The notes beneath the pieces were generated by a model that worked only from the letters and a program-made list of their open reading frames with translations, made no database searches and was not told the origin of the DNA. The translations under genes were made by a program, and so were the position numbers. Positions 16,473 to 24,793 of a DNA stretch of 64,000 nt are shown here, piece by piece (the first letter of the stretch is position 1; each line of letters opens with the position of its first letter). Source of the DNA: Cellulosimicrobium terreum (GTDB lineage: Bacteria; Actinomycetota; Actinomycetes; Actinomycetales; Cellulomonadaceae); NCBI GenBank assembly GCA_014803435.1, contig JACYFD010000004.1, positions 1-64,000 on the forward strand. Direction: 5' to 3'.

Positions 16473-17871
16473 CGATCTGAGCTCCGATCCCGTGCCCCTC
16501 GACCAGCGCGCGTACCTCGACCTCTTGACGACGTCCGAGGCGGCCGGCATCCTTGCCGCCGCGCTCGGCGCCGACGGCGCGAGCCTCGGGGCGTGGAGCC
16601 TGGACCGGGTGCACGCGCGCCCCGGCGCGGAGGTGACGGTCGGGTACGACGTCACGGTCGGCTACGACGTCGAGGTGCGCGAGTACCTGCTCGCGACCAC
16701 CGCCGAGCTGCCGCCCTCCGCCCTCGGCGCGGGCGTGGTGCGTCTCGTCGACGGCCCGCGCGTCCTGCACGTCTGGCGCCACCCGACGGACCCGGTGCTC
16801 GTCGGTCTGGCCGCCGCGTACGACGCCGCGCAGCTGACCCGGCGACTGCGCGGCGCCGGGCACGAGGTGGACGTCGAGTCCGTCGAGATCGTCGCGTACC
16901 GCCCGCTGCGCCGTGCGGTCCTGCGCGCGCGCACCACGAGCGGCGTCGTCTACGTCAAGGTGGTGCGGCCCGACCGCGTCCGCTCCCTCGTGCGCCGCCA
17001 CGTCCTGCTCGGCGGGTCCGACCGCCCGCGCGGCACCGTCGTCGCCCCGCGCTGCCTCACCTGGTCCGCCGACGGCGTCGTCGTGCTCGCGGAGGAGAGC
17101 GGGCCCTCGCTCGCCCAGCACCTGGCCGCAACCCCTCCCGGTAGGCGGGCGACCGCGATCGCCCCGCACGCCCTGCTCCGGGCCCTCGACGAGCTCCCCG
17201 CCGCGGCGACCACGCTCGCGCGGCGCCCCGCCTGGGCCGAACGGGTCGAGCGGTACGCGCGGACCGCCGTCGAGGTCCACGGCCTCGACGCTGCCCGCAC
17301 GTGGCGGGTCGCGCGCGCGGTGACTGCGGTCCGTGACCGTGGCCTCGGACCGGTCGTCGCGACCCACGGCGACTTCCACCCCGCGAACGTCCTGCTGGAC
17401 GCCGCCGTGTCCGTGGCGGGCCGGACGGCGGGCGACGACGTACGCGTCGAGGTCCTGCTCGACGTCGACACCCTCGGGCCCGGCCACCGCGTGGACGACC
17501 TCGCGTGCGTCGTCGCGCACCTCGCCGTGCTCCCGTCGCTGTCCGCCGCCGACTACGCGGGTGTCGACGAGCTCGTGGCCCGCTGCCTCGCCGTGTTCGA
17601 CGCCGTGGTCGACCCGGTCGTGCTGCGCACCCGGGCGGCCGGCGTCGTGCTGTCCCTGGCCTCCGGGGCCGCGACGCGCGAGCTCGCCACCGAGTGGCTC
17701 GGGGTCGCGGAAGGGCTCGTCGACGCCGCGGGCGCGGGGTGGGTCGGGGCGACGTTCCCTGAGAGCTCTCTCATCGACGCCTCCTCGGCGTCTCACACCC
17801 GCTCGGAAGACTCACGTGCAGACGCAGCCGGAGGGCCGCGTGCACCCGAGAAGAATGGAGAAGGATCATGA
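16459..17871 (+). CDS. Aminoglycoside phosphotransferase-like (APH) kinase
   Basis: The 470-residue protein has the APH/choline kinase catalytic loop HGDFHPANVLL (H303, D305, N310) and a following magnesium-binding LLDVDTLGPG. The N-terminal lobe holds a direct repeat VTVGYDVTVGYDV (about 56-68). The C-terminal 40 residues are low-complexity. The start is uncertain: a frame opens at 16399, but codons before 16459 are rare types for this genome, so GTG 16459 was preferred. It is coupled by an ATGA overlap to a small secreted protein. The substrate is unknown and resistance should not be assumed. Confidence 0.75.
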   Translation: MITTSDLSSDPVPLDQRAYLDLLTTSEAAGILAAALGADGASLGAWSLDRVHARPGAEVTVGYDVTVGYDVEVREYLLATTAELPPSALGAGVVRLVDGPRVLHVWRHPTDPVLVGLAAAYDAAQLTRRLRGAGHEVDVESVEIVAYRPLRRAVLRARTTSGVVYVKVVRPDRVRSLVRRHVLLGGSDRPRGTVVAPRCLTWSADGVVVLAEESGPSLAQHLAATPPGRRATAIAPHALLRALDELPAAATTLARRPAWAERVERYARTAVEVHGLDAARTWRVARAVTAVRDRGLGPVVATHGDFHPANVLLDAAVSVAGRTAGDDVRVEVLLDVDTLGPGHRVDDLACVVAHLAVLPSLSAADYAGVDELVARCLAVFDAVVDPVVLRTRAAGVVLSLASGAATRELATEWLGVAEGLVDAAGAGWVGATFPESSLIDASSASHTRSEDSRADAAGGPRAPEKNGEGS

Positions 17872-18308
17872 AGGCTCGCAGCGCATGGATCGTCACCGGA
17901 GCCCTCGGCGCCGTCGGGCTCGGCGCCACCGTCGCCACCGCTCAGGGCGTGCTCGACGCACCCGCGGAGAGCGTCGTCTCGCCGTCCGTCCAGGTGGACG
18001 GCACGACACGTTCCACGACGCCGTCCGCACCGGCTGCGACGAGCACGGCGACCCCGAGCCCGAGCGCGGTGCAGACCGGCTCGTCCGTCACGACCGTCAC
18101 GGCTCAGACGGCGAACACCGCTCAGACGGCACCGACGGCTCAGACGGCGAACACGCCGAACAGTCCCGTCACGCCGCCGTCGGCGAACACCCCGAACAGC
18201 CCGCAGTCGCCCAACACCCCGAACACCCCGAACACCCCGAACACCCCGAACACCCCGAACACCCCGAACAGCCCCGTCACGCCGCCGTCGCCGCAGTCCG
18301 CGGACTGA
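17868..18308 (+). CDS. Secreted low-complexity protein with NTP repeats
   Basis: The 146-residue product begins with a signal peptide (MKARSAWIVTGALGAVGLGATVATAQG). The rest is Ser/Thr/Pro/Asn-rich without a recognisable fold: TAQTAN repeats, then six NTP units (about 116-133), and a C-terminal SPVTPPSPQSAD. Such regions are typical wall-spanning or glycosylated linkers. Its start overlaps the kinase stop (ATGA), with GGAGAAGG upstream, so the two are made together. No anchor motif is seen, and function is unknown. Confidence 0.75.
   Translation: MKARSAWIVTGALGAVGLGATVATAQGVLDAPAESVVSPSVQVDGTTRSTTPSAPAATSTATPSPSAVQTGSSVTTVTAQTANTAQTAPTAQTANTPNSPVTPPSANTPNSPQSPNTPNTPNTPNTPNTPNTPNSPVTPPSPQSAD
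18213..18266 (+). repeat. Six tandem 9-base repeats (NTP codons)
   Basis: AACACCCCG is repeated six times without a mismatch, in frame within the secreted protein gene. Such an array can change copy number by slippage without shifting the frame. Confidence 0.95.
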
Positions 18309-18325
18309 GCCAGCACCCGCACCGC

Positions 18326-18359
18326 ACGGCGCCCGCCCCGACACCGGGGCGGGCGCCGT
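18326..18359. terminator. Bidirectional terminator between convergent genes
   Basis: A 15-bp perfect hairpin (18326-18340 with 18345-18359, loop ACAC) lies between the secreted protein gene and the 3' end of the response regulator. It can serve both strands. Confidence 0.7.
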
Positions 18360-18373
18360 CGTGCGTCGGACGG

Positions 18374-19036
18374 TCAGACGTCGGCGAGGCGGTAGCCCAT
18401 GCCGCGGACGGTCACGACGTGCTCGGCCCCGAGCTTGTTGCGCAGGTAGCGCACGTAGACGTCGACGACGTTGGACCCGGGGTCGAAGTCGTACCCCCAC
18501 ACGCGCGACAGGAGCTGTTCGCGGCTGAGGACCTGGCCGGGGTTGCGCAGGAAGGCCTCCGCGAGCGCGAACTCGCGTGCCGAGAGGTCGACCTCACGCT
18601 CCGCGGTGCGTGCGCGGCGCGTGCGCAGGTCGAGGCTGAGGGAGCCGTGGCTGAGGACGACGACCTCGCCCGCGGGCTCGGTGCGCAGGCGCAGACGGAT
18701 CCGGGCGAGCAGCTCCTCGAACCGGAAGGGCTTGGCCATGTAGTCGTCGGCGCCGCCCTCGAGCCCGGCGACGGTGTCGGTGACCGACGTGCGCGCGGTG
18801 AGGATGATGACAGGTATCCCGTTGCCCGTCTCGCGCAGGCGGCGCAGCACGGTGAAGCCGTCCTGGTCCGGCAGACCCAGGTCGAGCACGAGGAGCGCGA
18901 AGTCTCCCGTGCTCGCGAGGTCGAACGCCTCGCGCCCGGTCGCGACGGTCGTGCTCGCGTAGCCTGCGGACCGCAGGCCCTTCGCGACGAACGACGCGAT
19001 GCGGGTCTCGTCCTCGGCCACGAGGATCTGGCTCAC
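18374..19036 (-). CDS. OmpR-family response regulator
   Basis: The 220-residue protein has a receiver domain with D9, phospho-acceptor D52, T80 and K102. A winged-helix domain follows, ending VWGYDFDPGSNVVDVYVRYLRNKL and VRGMGYRL. It binds DNA when phosphorylated by the histidine kinase just upstream. The GTG at 19036 has GGAAGG before it and overlaps the kinase stop by four bases. A sequence on the same operon encodes an Asp-rich membrane protein, a possible target or sensor. Confidence 0.93.
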   Translation of the reverse strand: MSQILVAEDETRIASFVAKGLRSAGYASTTVATGREAFDLASTGDFALLVLDLGLPDQDGFTVLRRLRETGNGIPVIILTARTSVTDTVAGLEGGADDYMAKPFRFEELLARIRLRLRTEPAGEVVVLSHGSLSLDLRTRRARTAEREVDLSAREFALAEAFLRNPGQVLSREQLLSRVWGYDFDPGSNVVDVYVRYLRNKLGAEHVVTVRGMGYRLADV

Positions 19037-20562
19037 GGGGCGGTCCTTCCGTCGGGGTGGGGCTCGTCGGTGTCCGCGGCGAGCGGGAGGTCGAGCGTGA
19101 ACGTCGACCCGGCGCCCGGCGCCGTGGCGACGGCGGCACGCCCACCGTGACCCTCGGCGATCGCGCTGACGATCGCGAGCCCGAGGCCGGCTCCGTCCGG
19201 GCGCTCGCGGCCGCTCGGGACGGGGGCCTGGGCGAAGCGCTCGAAGATGCGGGACGCCTGGTCGGGCTCGATGCCGATGCCCTCGTCGCGCACCCACAGG
19301 CGCAGCCGGGCGCCGTCGTCGGACACGGCCGACCCGACCGCGACCACGGAGCCCGTCGCGGAGAACTTCACGGCGTTGGCGGCGAGCTGCAGGAGCGCCT
19401 GGGTGACGCGCTGCGCGTCGACGTGCGCGACGACGTCCGCGCGCGCGTCGACGAGCCAGCGCCGGTCGCCGAGAGCACGGATCTTGTCGAGCACGTCGTC
19501 GGTGAGGCGTCCGACGTCCGTGGCCGCGGGCCGCACGAAGTCGGGGCGGCCGACGGTCGCGAGCGTCACGAGGTCGTCGACCAGGCGGTTCATCCGGTCG
19601 AGCTCGTCGAGAGTGAGGTCGCGAGTCTCGCGCGCGTCGTCCGGGTCGCGCGGGTCCATCAGCTCGAGGTGGCCGCGCACGACGGTGAGCGGTGTGCGCA
19701 GCTCGTGCCCGACGTCGTCGAGCAGCCGTCGCTGCGACTCGAAGGAGCCCTCGAGCCTGTCGAGCATGCCGTTGACGGTGCGCGACAGGTCCGACAGGTC
19801 GTCGTTGCCCGTGACGACGATGCGTGCCGACAGGTCGGTGTCGCTGATGGTCTGCGCGGTCCGGGAGAGCACCCGGATGGGCCGCAGGAGACGGCCGGCG
19901 AGCACCCACCCGACGACGCCCGTGAGCACCAGCGCGCCGAGCGCGACCAGGGCGTACGTGCCGAACACCCGGGTGAACTCGGCGTGCTCGGCGGACCTGT
20001 CGTACGCGAGCACGAGGGCCGTGGGCTCGGCCGTGGCCACGGTGGCGTCGGCGGCGGCCCCACCCGCCACGGTGACGGGGGCGACGAGCACGCGATAGTC
20101 CGTCTCCGACGTGACGATCGAGTACAGCGCGACGGAGTCACGCGCCGCCAGCGGTCGCAGGGCGGCGACGAGCTCCGCGTCGTCCTCGAGGTGCACCTGG
20201 ACGTCCTGCTGGGACACGAGCGGGGCGCGTTCGCCCCGCAGCCCGAGCACACCCTCGTTGCGCGCGGGGACCGTGAGCTGGATGGCCGCGACGACGACGT
20301 CCTCGGCCGAGGTGAAGGGCTCGCCCGTCACAGGGTTCACACCTGACGCCCCGAGCGTCTCCAGCTCGGCCGCGCTGCGCCGCAGGCTCTCCTCGACGCG
20401 TGCGTCCACCTGGTCGCGCTGCAGCAGCCACGCCGCGCCACCCGCCACGACGAGGGCGAGCGCGGACAGGGCGAGGAACGCGGCGAGCATCCGCGTGCGC
20501 ACCGTGAGGCGGGCCCGGGAGCGTTCACCGGCGGCGTGGGCGTCCGGGCCCGTACCGCTCAT
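19033..20562 (-). CDS. Sensor histidine kinase (HAMP, HisKA, HATPase)
   Basis: The 509-residue protein has a membrane helix near residues 24-46, an extracytoplasmic sensor of about 150 residues and a second helix near 205-228. It then has a HAMP domain, HisKA with H286 in DDVGHELRTPL, and an HATPase with GxGxG-type GAGLGLAIVSAIAEGHGG. It is an EnvZ/PhoR-like sensor for the response regulator encoded downstream. The four-base overlaps at both ends show a tightly coupled three-gene operon. The signal is not evident from the sensor sequence. Confidence 0.93.
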   Translation of the reverse strand: MSGTGPDAHAAGERSRARLTVRTRMLAAFLALSALALVVAGGAAWLLQRDQVDARVEESLRRSAAELETLGASGVNPVTGEPFTSAEDVVVAAIQLTVPARNEGVLGLRGERAPLVSQQDVQVHLEDDAELVAALRPLAARDSVALYSIVTSETDYRVLVAPVTVAGGAAADATVATAEPTALVLAYDRSAEHAEFTRVFGTYALVALGALVLTGVVGWVLAGRLLRPIRVLSRTAQTISDTDLSARIVVTGNDDLSDLSRTVNGMLDRLEGSFESQRRLLDDVGHELRTPLTVVRGHLELMDPRDPDDARETRDLTLDELDRMNRLVDDLVTLATVGRPDFVRPAATDVGRLTDDVLDKIRALGDRRWLVDARADVVAHVDAQRVTQALLQLAANAVKFSATGSVVAVGSAVSDDGARLRLWVRDEGIGIEPDQASRIFERFAQAPVPSGRERPDGAGLGLAIVSAIAEGHGGRAAVATAPGAGSTFTLDLPLAADTDEPHPDGRTAP

Positions 20563-20918
20563 GCGTCGTCCCCGTCCGCACCGTCGTCGTCCTCGTCTGC
20601 GTCGTCGTCACCATCGTCATCTGCGTCGTCGTCGTCGCTCGACGGCGGGGCGGGGGACACGCGTCCGTCGTCGTCACCATCGTCGTTGCTGTCGGAATCG
20701 TCGTCGTCGGGTCCGCCGCCGTTCGACGGGTCGGTCGACGGATCCGTCGGCTCGTCGGTCGGCCCAGGGGTCGGCGCCGGCAACGGCGCGGGTGTCACGA
20801 CCACGGCATCCCCGACGACCCGGTCGGGTGGCCGGGCCGCGACGGCGGCGGCGGTCGCCACCCCGGCAAGGACGACGAGGAGGACGCCTGCGGTCCACGC
20901 GACGATCCGGCGAGTCAT
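20559..20918 (-). CDS. Membrane-anchored protein with Asp-rich tail
   Basis: The 119-residue product has one N-terminal membrane helix or signal anchor (about 6-27). A Pro/Thr linker (TPAPLPAPTPGPTDEPTDPST) follows, then a tail in which more than half the residues are Asp. Such a tail could bind calcium or other divalent cations outside the cell. It is the first gene of the two-component operon (ATGA overlap with the kinase), which suggests a role in metal or charge sensing. No family is recognised. The ATG at 20918 is the first that includes the helix alone. Confidence 0.7.
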   Translation of the reverse strand: MTRRIVAWTAGVLLVVLAGVATAAAVAARPPDRVVGDAVVVTPAPLPAPTPGPTDEPTDPSTDPSNGGGPDDDDSDSNDDGDDDGRVSPAPPSSDDDDADDDGDDDADEDDDGADGDDA

Positions 20919-20979
20919 GGGGCAAGTATCGAAGAGGCGGATGAGACGCACATGAGAAGCGCGTCGACCACCGCCACGG

Positions 20980-21999
20980 TCAGTCCGTCGCCAGCCAGTC
21001 GTCGACGCCGGACAGGAGGCGGTGGCGCGTGCCCGACGACGCGCGGCTGGCCCGGATCGACGCCCTCGCCAGGTCGGCGAGCTCGACGTCCGAGAACCCG
21101 TGCTCGTCCCGGGCCGCCTCGTACTGCGCGACGAGCCGGGAACCGAAGAGCAGCGGGTCGTCGGCGCCGAGGGCGACCCGGGCGCCGGCATCGACGAGCG
21201 TGCCGAGCGGGACCTGCCCCACCTCCTCGTACACGCCGAGCGACACGTTCGAGGCCGGGCACACCTCGAGCGCGATCCCGCGCTCCACCACGTCCTCGAG
21301 CAGACACCGGTCCTCCGCGGCCCGCACGCCGTGGCCCAGGCGGTCCGGGACGAGGGTCTCGACCACCTCGTGCACGTGCGCCGGTCCCAGCAGCTCGCCG
21401 CCGTGGGGGACGGACGCGAGCCCTGCGCTGCGGGCGATCGCGAACGCGTGCGCGAACTCTCCCGTGTCCCCGCGCCGTTCGTCGTTGCTCAGCCCGAAGC
21501 CCACGACCTCGCCCGCGCCCTCGCCGGCGTACTGCGCCGCGAGCCGTGCGAGCGTGCGCGCGTCGAGCGGGTGGCGCATGCGGGACGCGGCGACGACCAC
21601 GGCCACCTCGGTCCCGGTCGCGGCGCTCGCGGACCGCGCGGCGTCGAGCACGATCTCGACGGCGGGGGTGATCCCGCCGACGAACGGCGCGTACGACGTC
21701 GGGTCGACCTGGATCTCGAGCCGTCCCGAGCCCTCGGCAGCGTCGTCCTGCGCGGCCTCGAGCACGATGCGCCGCATGTCGGCCTCCGAGCGCACGCACG
21801 CACGCGCGGCGTCGTAGAGGCGCTGGAAGCGGAACCAACCGCGCTCGGTGGCGGGCAGACGCAGCGGGTCGCCGTCGAGGAGCGCGTGGGGGAGCCGGAC
21901 GCCGTACCCCTGCGCGAGCTCGCGCAGGGTGTCGAGGCGCATCGAACCCGTGAAGTGCAGGTGCAGGTGGGCCTTGGGGAGTGTCGCGAGGTCTCGCAC
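20980..21999 (-). CDS. add: Adenosine deaminase family protein
   Basis: The 339-residue enzyme resembles adenosine deaminases, which convert adenosine to inosine in purine salvage. Zinc ligands H13 and H15 lie in KAHLHLHFTGS. HGGE occurs where most members have HAGE, followed by DRLGHGVRA, CPASNVSLG and ALGADDPLLF, which supply the remaining metal and catalytic residues. FTGS in place of LDGS and HGGE instead of HAGE suggest a divergent subgroup. The substrate could be another purine or modified nucleoside. The ATG at 21999 is the usual start. Confidence 0.85.
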   Translation of the reverse strand: MRDLATLPKAHLHLHFTGSMRLDTLRELAQGYGVRLPHALLDGDPLRLPATERGWFRFQRLYDAARACVRSEADMRRIVLEAAQDDAAEGSGRLEIQVDPTSYAPFVGGITPAVEIVLDAARSASAATGTEVAVVVAASRMRHPLDARTLARLAAQYAGEGAGEVVGFGLSNDERRGDTGEFAHAFAIARSAGLASVPHGGELLGPAHVHEVVETLVPDRLGHGVRAAEDRCLLEDVVERGIALEVCPASNVSLGVYEEVGQVPLGTLVDAGARVALGADDPLLFGSRLVAQYEAARDEHGFSDVELADLARASIRASRASSGTRHRLLSGVDDWLATD

Positions 22000-22048
22000 A
22001 CGCCGGAGTCTGTCACGGGTGGGCCCGGCCGGCTGGTCGCGCCGAGGG

Positions 22049-22696
22049 TCAGGTGATCGGGTAGCCCCGGTCCATCGCGACCGTCACCGCGGCCGTGCGG
22101 TCGTCCACGCCGAGCTTGGCGAACACGCGCAGCAGGTGCGTCTTGACCGTCGCCTCCGCGATGAAGAGCTCCTTGCCCACCGCCGCGTTCGACAGCCCGC
22201 GCGCGACGAGCCGCAGCACCTCGGTCTCGCGATCGGTGAGCCGGTCCCCCCGCACGGACGTCACGAGCCGGGTCGCGACGCTCGGCGCGAGCACCGTCTG
22301 CCCGCGCGCCGCCGCGCGCACGCCCGCGACGAGCTCCTCGCGCGGCGTGTCCTTGAGCAGGTATCCCGTCGCCCCCGCCTCGACGGCCCGCAGGATGTCC
22401 GTGTCCGTCTCGTACGTCGTGAGCACGACGACGCGCGGCGCCGTGCTCCCGGGACCGCGACCGGGAACGGCGGGGCCGACGATCGCCGTCGTCGCCCCGA
22501 CGCCGTCGAGCACGGGCATGCGCAGGTCCATGAGCACGACGTCGGGGGTGAGCTCGGCCGCGAGCGCCACGGCACGCGCGCCGTCGCCGGCCTCGCCGAC
22601 GACCTCGAGGTCCGGTTCCGCCGCGAGCATGCCGACGAGCCCGGACCGGACCACCGGGTGATCATCGACGACGAGGATCCGCACGGGCTCGGTCAT
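22049..22696 (-). CDS. NarL/LuxR-family response regulator
   Basis: The 215-residue protein has a receiver domain with D11-D12, phospho-acceptor D57 and conserved K near 107 (LLKDTPREEL). A C-terminal LuxR helix-turn-helix follows (LTDRETEVLRLVARGLSNAAVGKEL). It pairs with the kinase whose stop overlaps its ATG by four bases. In this arrangement the regulator usually activates the linked ABC exporter in response to an antibiotic or peptide. Confidence 0.93.
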   Translation of the reverse strand: MTEPVRILVVDDHPVVRSGLVGMLAAEPDLEVVGEAGDGARAVALAAELTPDVVLMDLRMPVLDGVGATTAIVGPAVPGRGPGSTAPRVVVLTTYETDTDILRAVEAGATGYLLKDTPREELVAGVRAAARGQTVLAPSVATRLVTSVRGDRLTDRETEVLRLVARGLSNAAVGKELFIAEATVKTHLLRVFAKLGVDDRTAAVTVAMDRGYPIT

Positions 22697-23928
22697 TCGG
22701 GTCCTCCTGGCGTGCGGACCGGGATCTCGACCACGACGACCGTCCCCGCCGGCTCGCCCGGCCCGACGCTGACCGTACCCCCGCCCGCGGCGACGCGTTC
22801 ACGCATCCCGCGCAGGCCGTAACCCTCGGTGAGGTCGGCGGGCAGCCCGCGGCCGTCGTCGTGCACCTCCAGGCGCGTGACGGTGGCGTCCTGCGCGAGC
22901 TCGACCCGGACCGAGCCTGCCGCGGCGTGGCGCCGGACGTTCGTGAGGGACTCCTGCGCCGAGCGGAGGAGCACGACCTCGTCCGCGCTGGAGAGCCCGG
23001 TCACCTCGCCGAGGTGTGCCTGCACGGCGACTCCCGACTCCGCGCCGAACCGTTCGGCGAGCCGGCCGACCGCCTCCGCGAGCGTGCTCCCCGACTCCAG
23101 CGGGACGGGGCCCGTCGCCGCGACGAGGGCGCGCGCCTCGGCGAGGTTGTCGCGTGCCGTCGCCTCGACGAGCGCGAGCCGGTCGCGTGCGGCGTCGGGC
23201 GCGTCCCGGTCGAGGTCGGCGCTCGCGGCCTGGGCGAGCATGACGACGCTCGTGAAGCCCTGGGCGAGCGTGTCGTGGATCTCGCGCGCGACACGCTCGC
23301 GCTCGGCGGCGACGCCCGCCTGGTGGTGGGACAGCGCGAGCTGCGCCTGGGTCGCCCGCAGCTCGTCGACGAGCCGCGCGTGCCGCTCGGCCTGGCGCAT
23401 GGTGTGCGCGGTCCACAGCCCGAGCCCGAGGGAGAAGGCGAGAGCGACACCCATCTGGGGCGCGGTGCCCACGAGCGCGGCGGGGTCGACACGCCCGGCC
23501 GCAGGGTCCCACGCGAGCGCGAGCGCCGTGCCCCCCGCGAGGAGGACGCACAGCACGACCTGCGCCCAGAGGTGCTCCGACATCATCCAGATCTGGGTGA
23601 ACGTCGCGAACAGCAGCAGGGTCCCGAGCGTGTCCTGGGCGGCGACCACGACCGTCCCGACGACGGCGACGAGGAGGTAGAGGTGCGCGGCGACCTGGTT
23701 GCGCGTCCTGGCGGCACGTCGCCCCCAGGCGGCGTAGGCGAGCATGATCGCGCCGATCGCCGTGAGCGCCACGACGAGGGTGCTGCCGGGCAGCGACGTC
23801 GTGAAGAGCGCGACCGCGCTGAGCGAGACGATGACGTAGAACGAGACGTCCCACCAGCGCACGTCGCGCGCCCACGTGCCGTCGAGCTGTTCCGTGGCGC
23901 TCGGTGCGCGCGTCTCAGCCGTCGTCAC
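22693..23928 (-). CDS. Sensor histidine kinase, HisKA_3 (NarX/DesK-like)
   Basis: The 411-residue protein has about six N-terminal membrane helices (30-165) with almost no extracytoplasmic domain, as in DesK-like intramembrane sensors. The HisKA_3 phospho-acceptor is H218 in EREIHDTL-like AREIHDTLAQGF, and the HATPase ends GYGLRGMRERV. The GTG at 23928 was chosen at the first in-frame start. It overlaps the permease gene by 14 bases, so sensor and transporter are translationally coupled. This supports direct sensing of transporter activity or of its substrate. Confidence 0.9.
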   Translation of the reverse strand: MTTAETRAPSATEQLDGTWARDVRWWDVSFYVIVSLSAVALFTTSLPGSTLVVALTAIGAIMLAYAAWGRRAARTRNQVAAHLYLLVAVVGTVVVAAQDTLGTLLLFATFTQIWMMSEHLWAQVVLCVLLAGGTALALAWDPAAGRVDPAALVGTAPQMGVALAFSLGLGLWTAHTMRQAERHARLVDELRATQAQLALSHHQAGVAAERERVAREIHDTLAQGFTSVVMLAQAASADLDRDAPDAARDRLALVEATARDNLAEARALVAATGPVPLESGSTLAEAVGRLAERFGAESGVAVQAHLGEVTGLSSADEVVLLRSAQESLTNVRRHAAAGSVRVELAQDATVTRLEVHDDGRGLPADLTEGYGLRGMRERVAAGGGTVSVGPGEPAGTVVVVEIPVRTPGGPE

Positions 23929-24793
23929 GACGACGCCACCGGAACGTGCGAGCGCCCACCACGAGTCCCACCACCAGCCATGCGACCAGTACAGCAGCCG
24001 TCGCGCCGTGCTGCCACGACCCCGACGGCTCGAGCGCCGCCGCCTCGGCCGGCAGGAAGACCGAGCGCATGCCCTGAGCCATCCACTTGAGGGGGAACAC
24101 CGACGCCACGGACTGCATCCAGCCGGGCAGCGCGAAGAACGCGAAGAACACCCCGGAGATGAACTGCAGGACGAGGACGACCGGGGTGACGACCGCCGTC
24201 GCCGACTTGCCCGACCGGGGGAGCGAGGAGAACCCGACACCGCACACGGCGCCCGCGGCGCAGCCCAGCACGAACACCCAGGCGAACGTCGCGACGCGCG
24301 TGGCGCTGTCGTCCATGGTCCACGGCATGGGGACGTCGAACGCGAACGCGGCGAGCGCCAGCAGCAGGGCGGTCTGCACGACCGACGTGGCGAGCACGAG
24401 CCCGACCTTGCCGTAGAAGTACGCCGACGCCGGCAGGGGCGTCGAGCGCAGCCGCTTGAGGGTGCCGTCGTCGCGCTCGACCGCGATGGAGATCGCGAGC
24501 GACTGGAAGCTCGTCAGCATGACGCCCGTCGCGATCATCCCGGGCAGGAAGTACTGGGCGAACGGGACGCTGTAGCCGTCCATGCCCTGGTCCTGGCCGT
24601 CGAAGACCGACGCGAAGATCGCGAGCATGATGACGGGGTAGGTGAAGATGAAGATCACCGCGTCGCGCTCCCGGACGAACGCCCGGAGCTCCGCGCCGGT
24701 GCGGGCGACCCCGAGCCGGACGGAGCCCGGGAGGGCGAGGTCGCGCGTCGCCGGACGGGGCGTGCGTGCGGCGGTCGTGGTCGGTGCGGTCAC
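23915..24793 (-). CDS. ABC-2 type exporter, permease subunit
   Basis: The 292-residue protein has six predicted membrane helices and the ABC-2 features FFALPGWMQSVASVFPLKWMAQGMR, near the C-terminus, and ERDDGTLKRLRSTPLP in the intracellular loop. It should dimerise and export a drug or lipid-like compound with the ATPase encoded upstream. Its ATG overlaps the ATPase stop by four bases. A putative two-component system is fused to the same operon, as in many antibiotic-response modules. Confidence 0.9.
   Translation of the reverse strand: MTAPTTTAARTPRPATRDLALPGSVRLGVARTGAELRAFVRERDAVIFIFTYPVIMLAIFASVFDGQDQGMDGYSVPFAQYFLPGMIATGVMLTSFQSLAISIAVERDDGTLKRLRSTPLPASAYFYGKVGLVLATSVVQTALLLALAAFAFDVPMPWTMDDSATRVATFAWVFVLGCAAGAVCGVGFSSLPRSGKSATAVVTPVVLVLQFISGVFFAFFALPGWMQSVASVFPLKWMAQGMRSVFLPAEAAALEPSGSWQHGATAAVLVAWLVVGLVVGARTFRWRRRDDG

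Noticed and set aside
16459-17871. Aminoglycoside resistance gene
   Set aside because: Only the general APH fold and catalytic loop are visible. The N-lobe and genetic setting do not match known resistance enzymes.
18213-18266. Possible CRISPR or other repeat locus
   Set aside because: The units are contiguous 9-base in-frame codon repeats without spacers. The same holds for 28875-28946 and 33237-33362.
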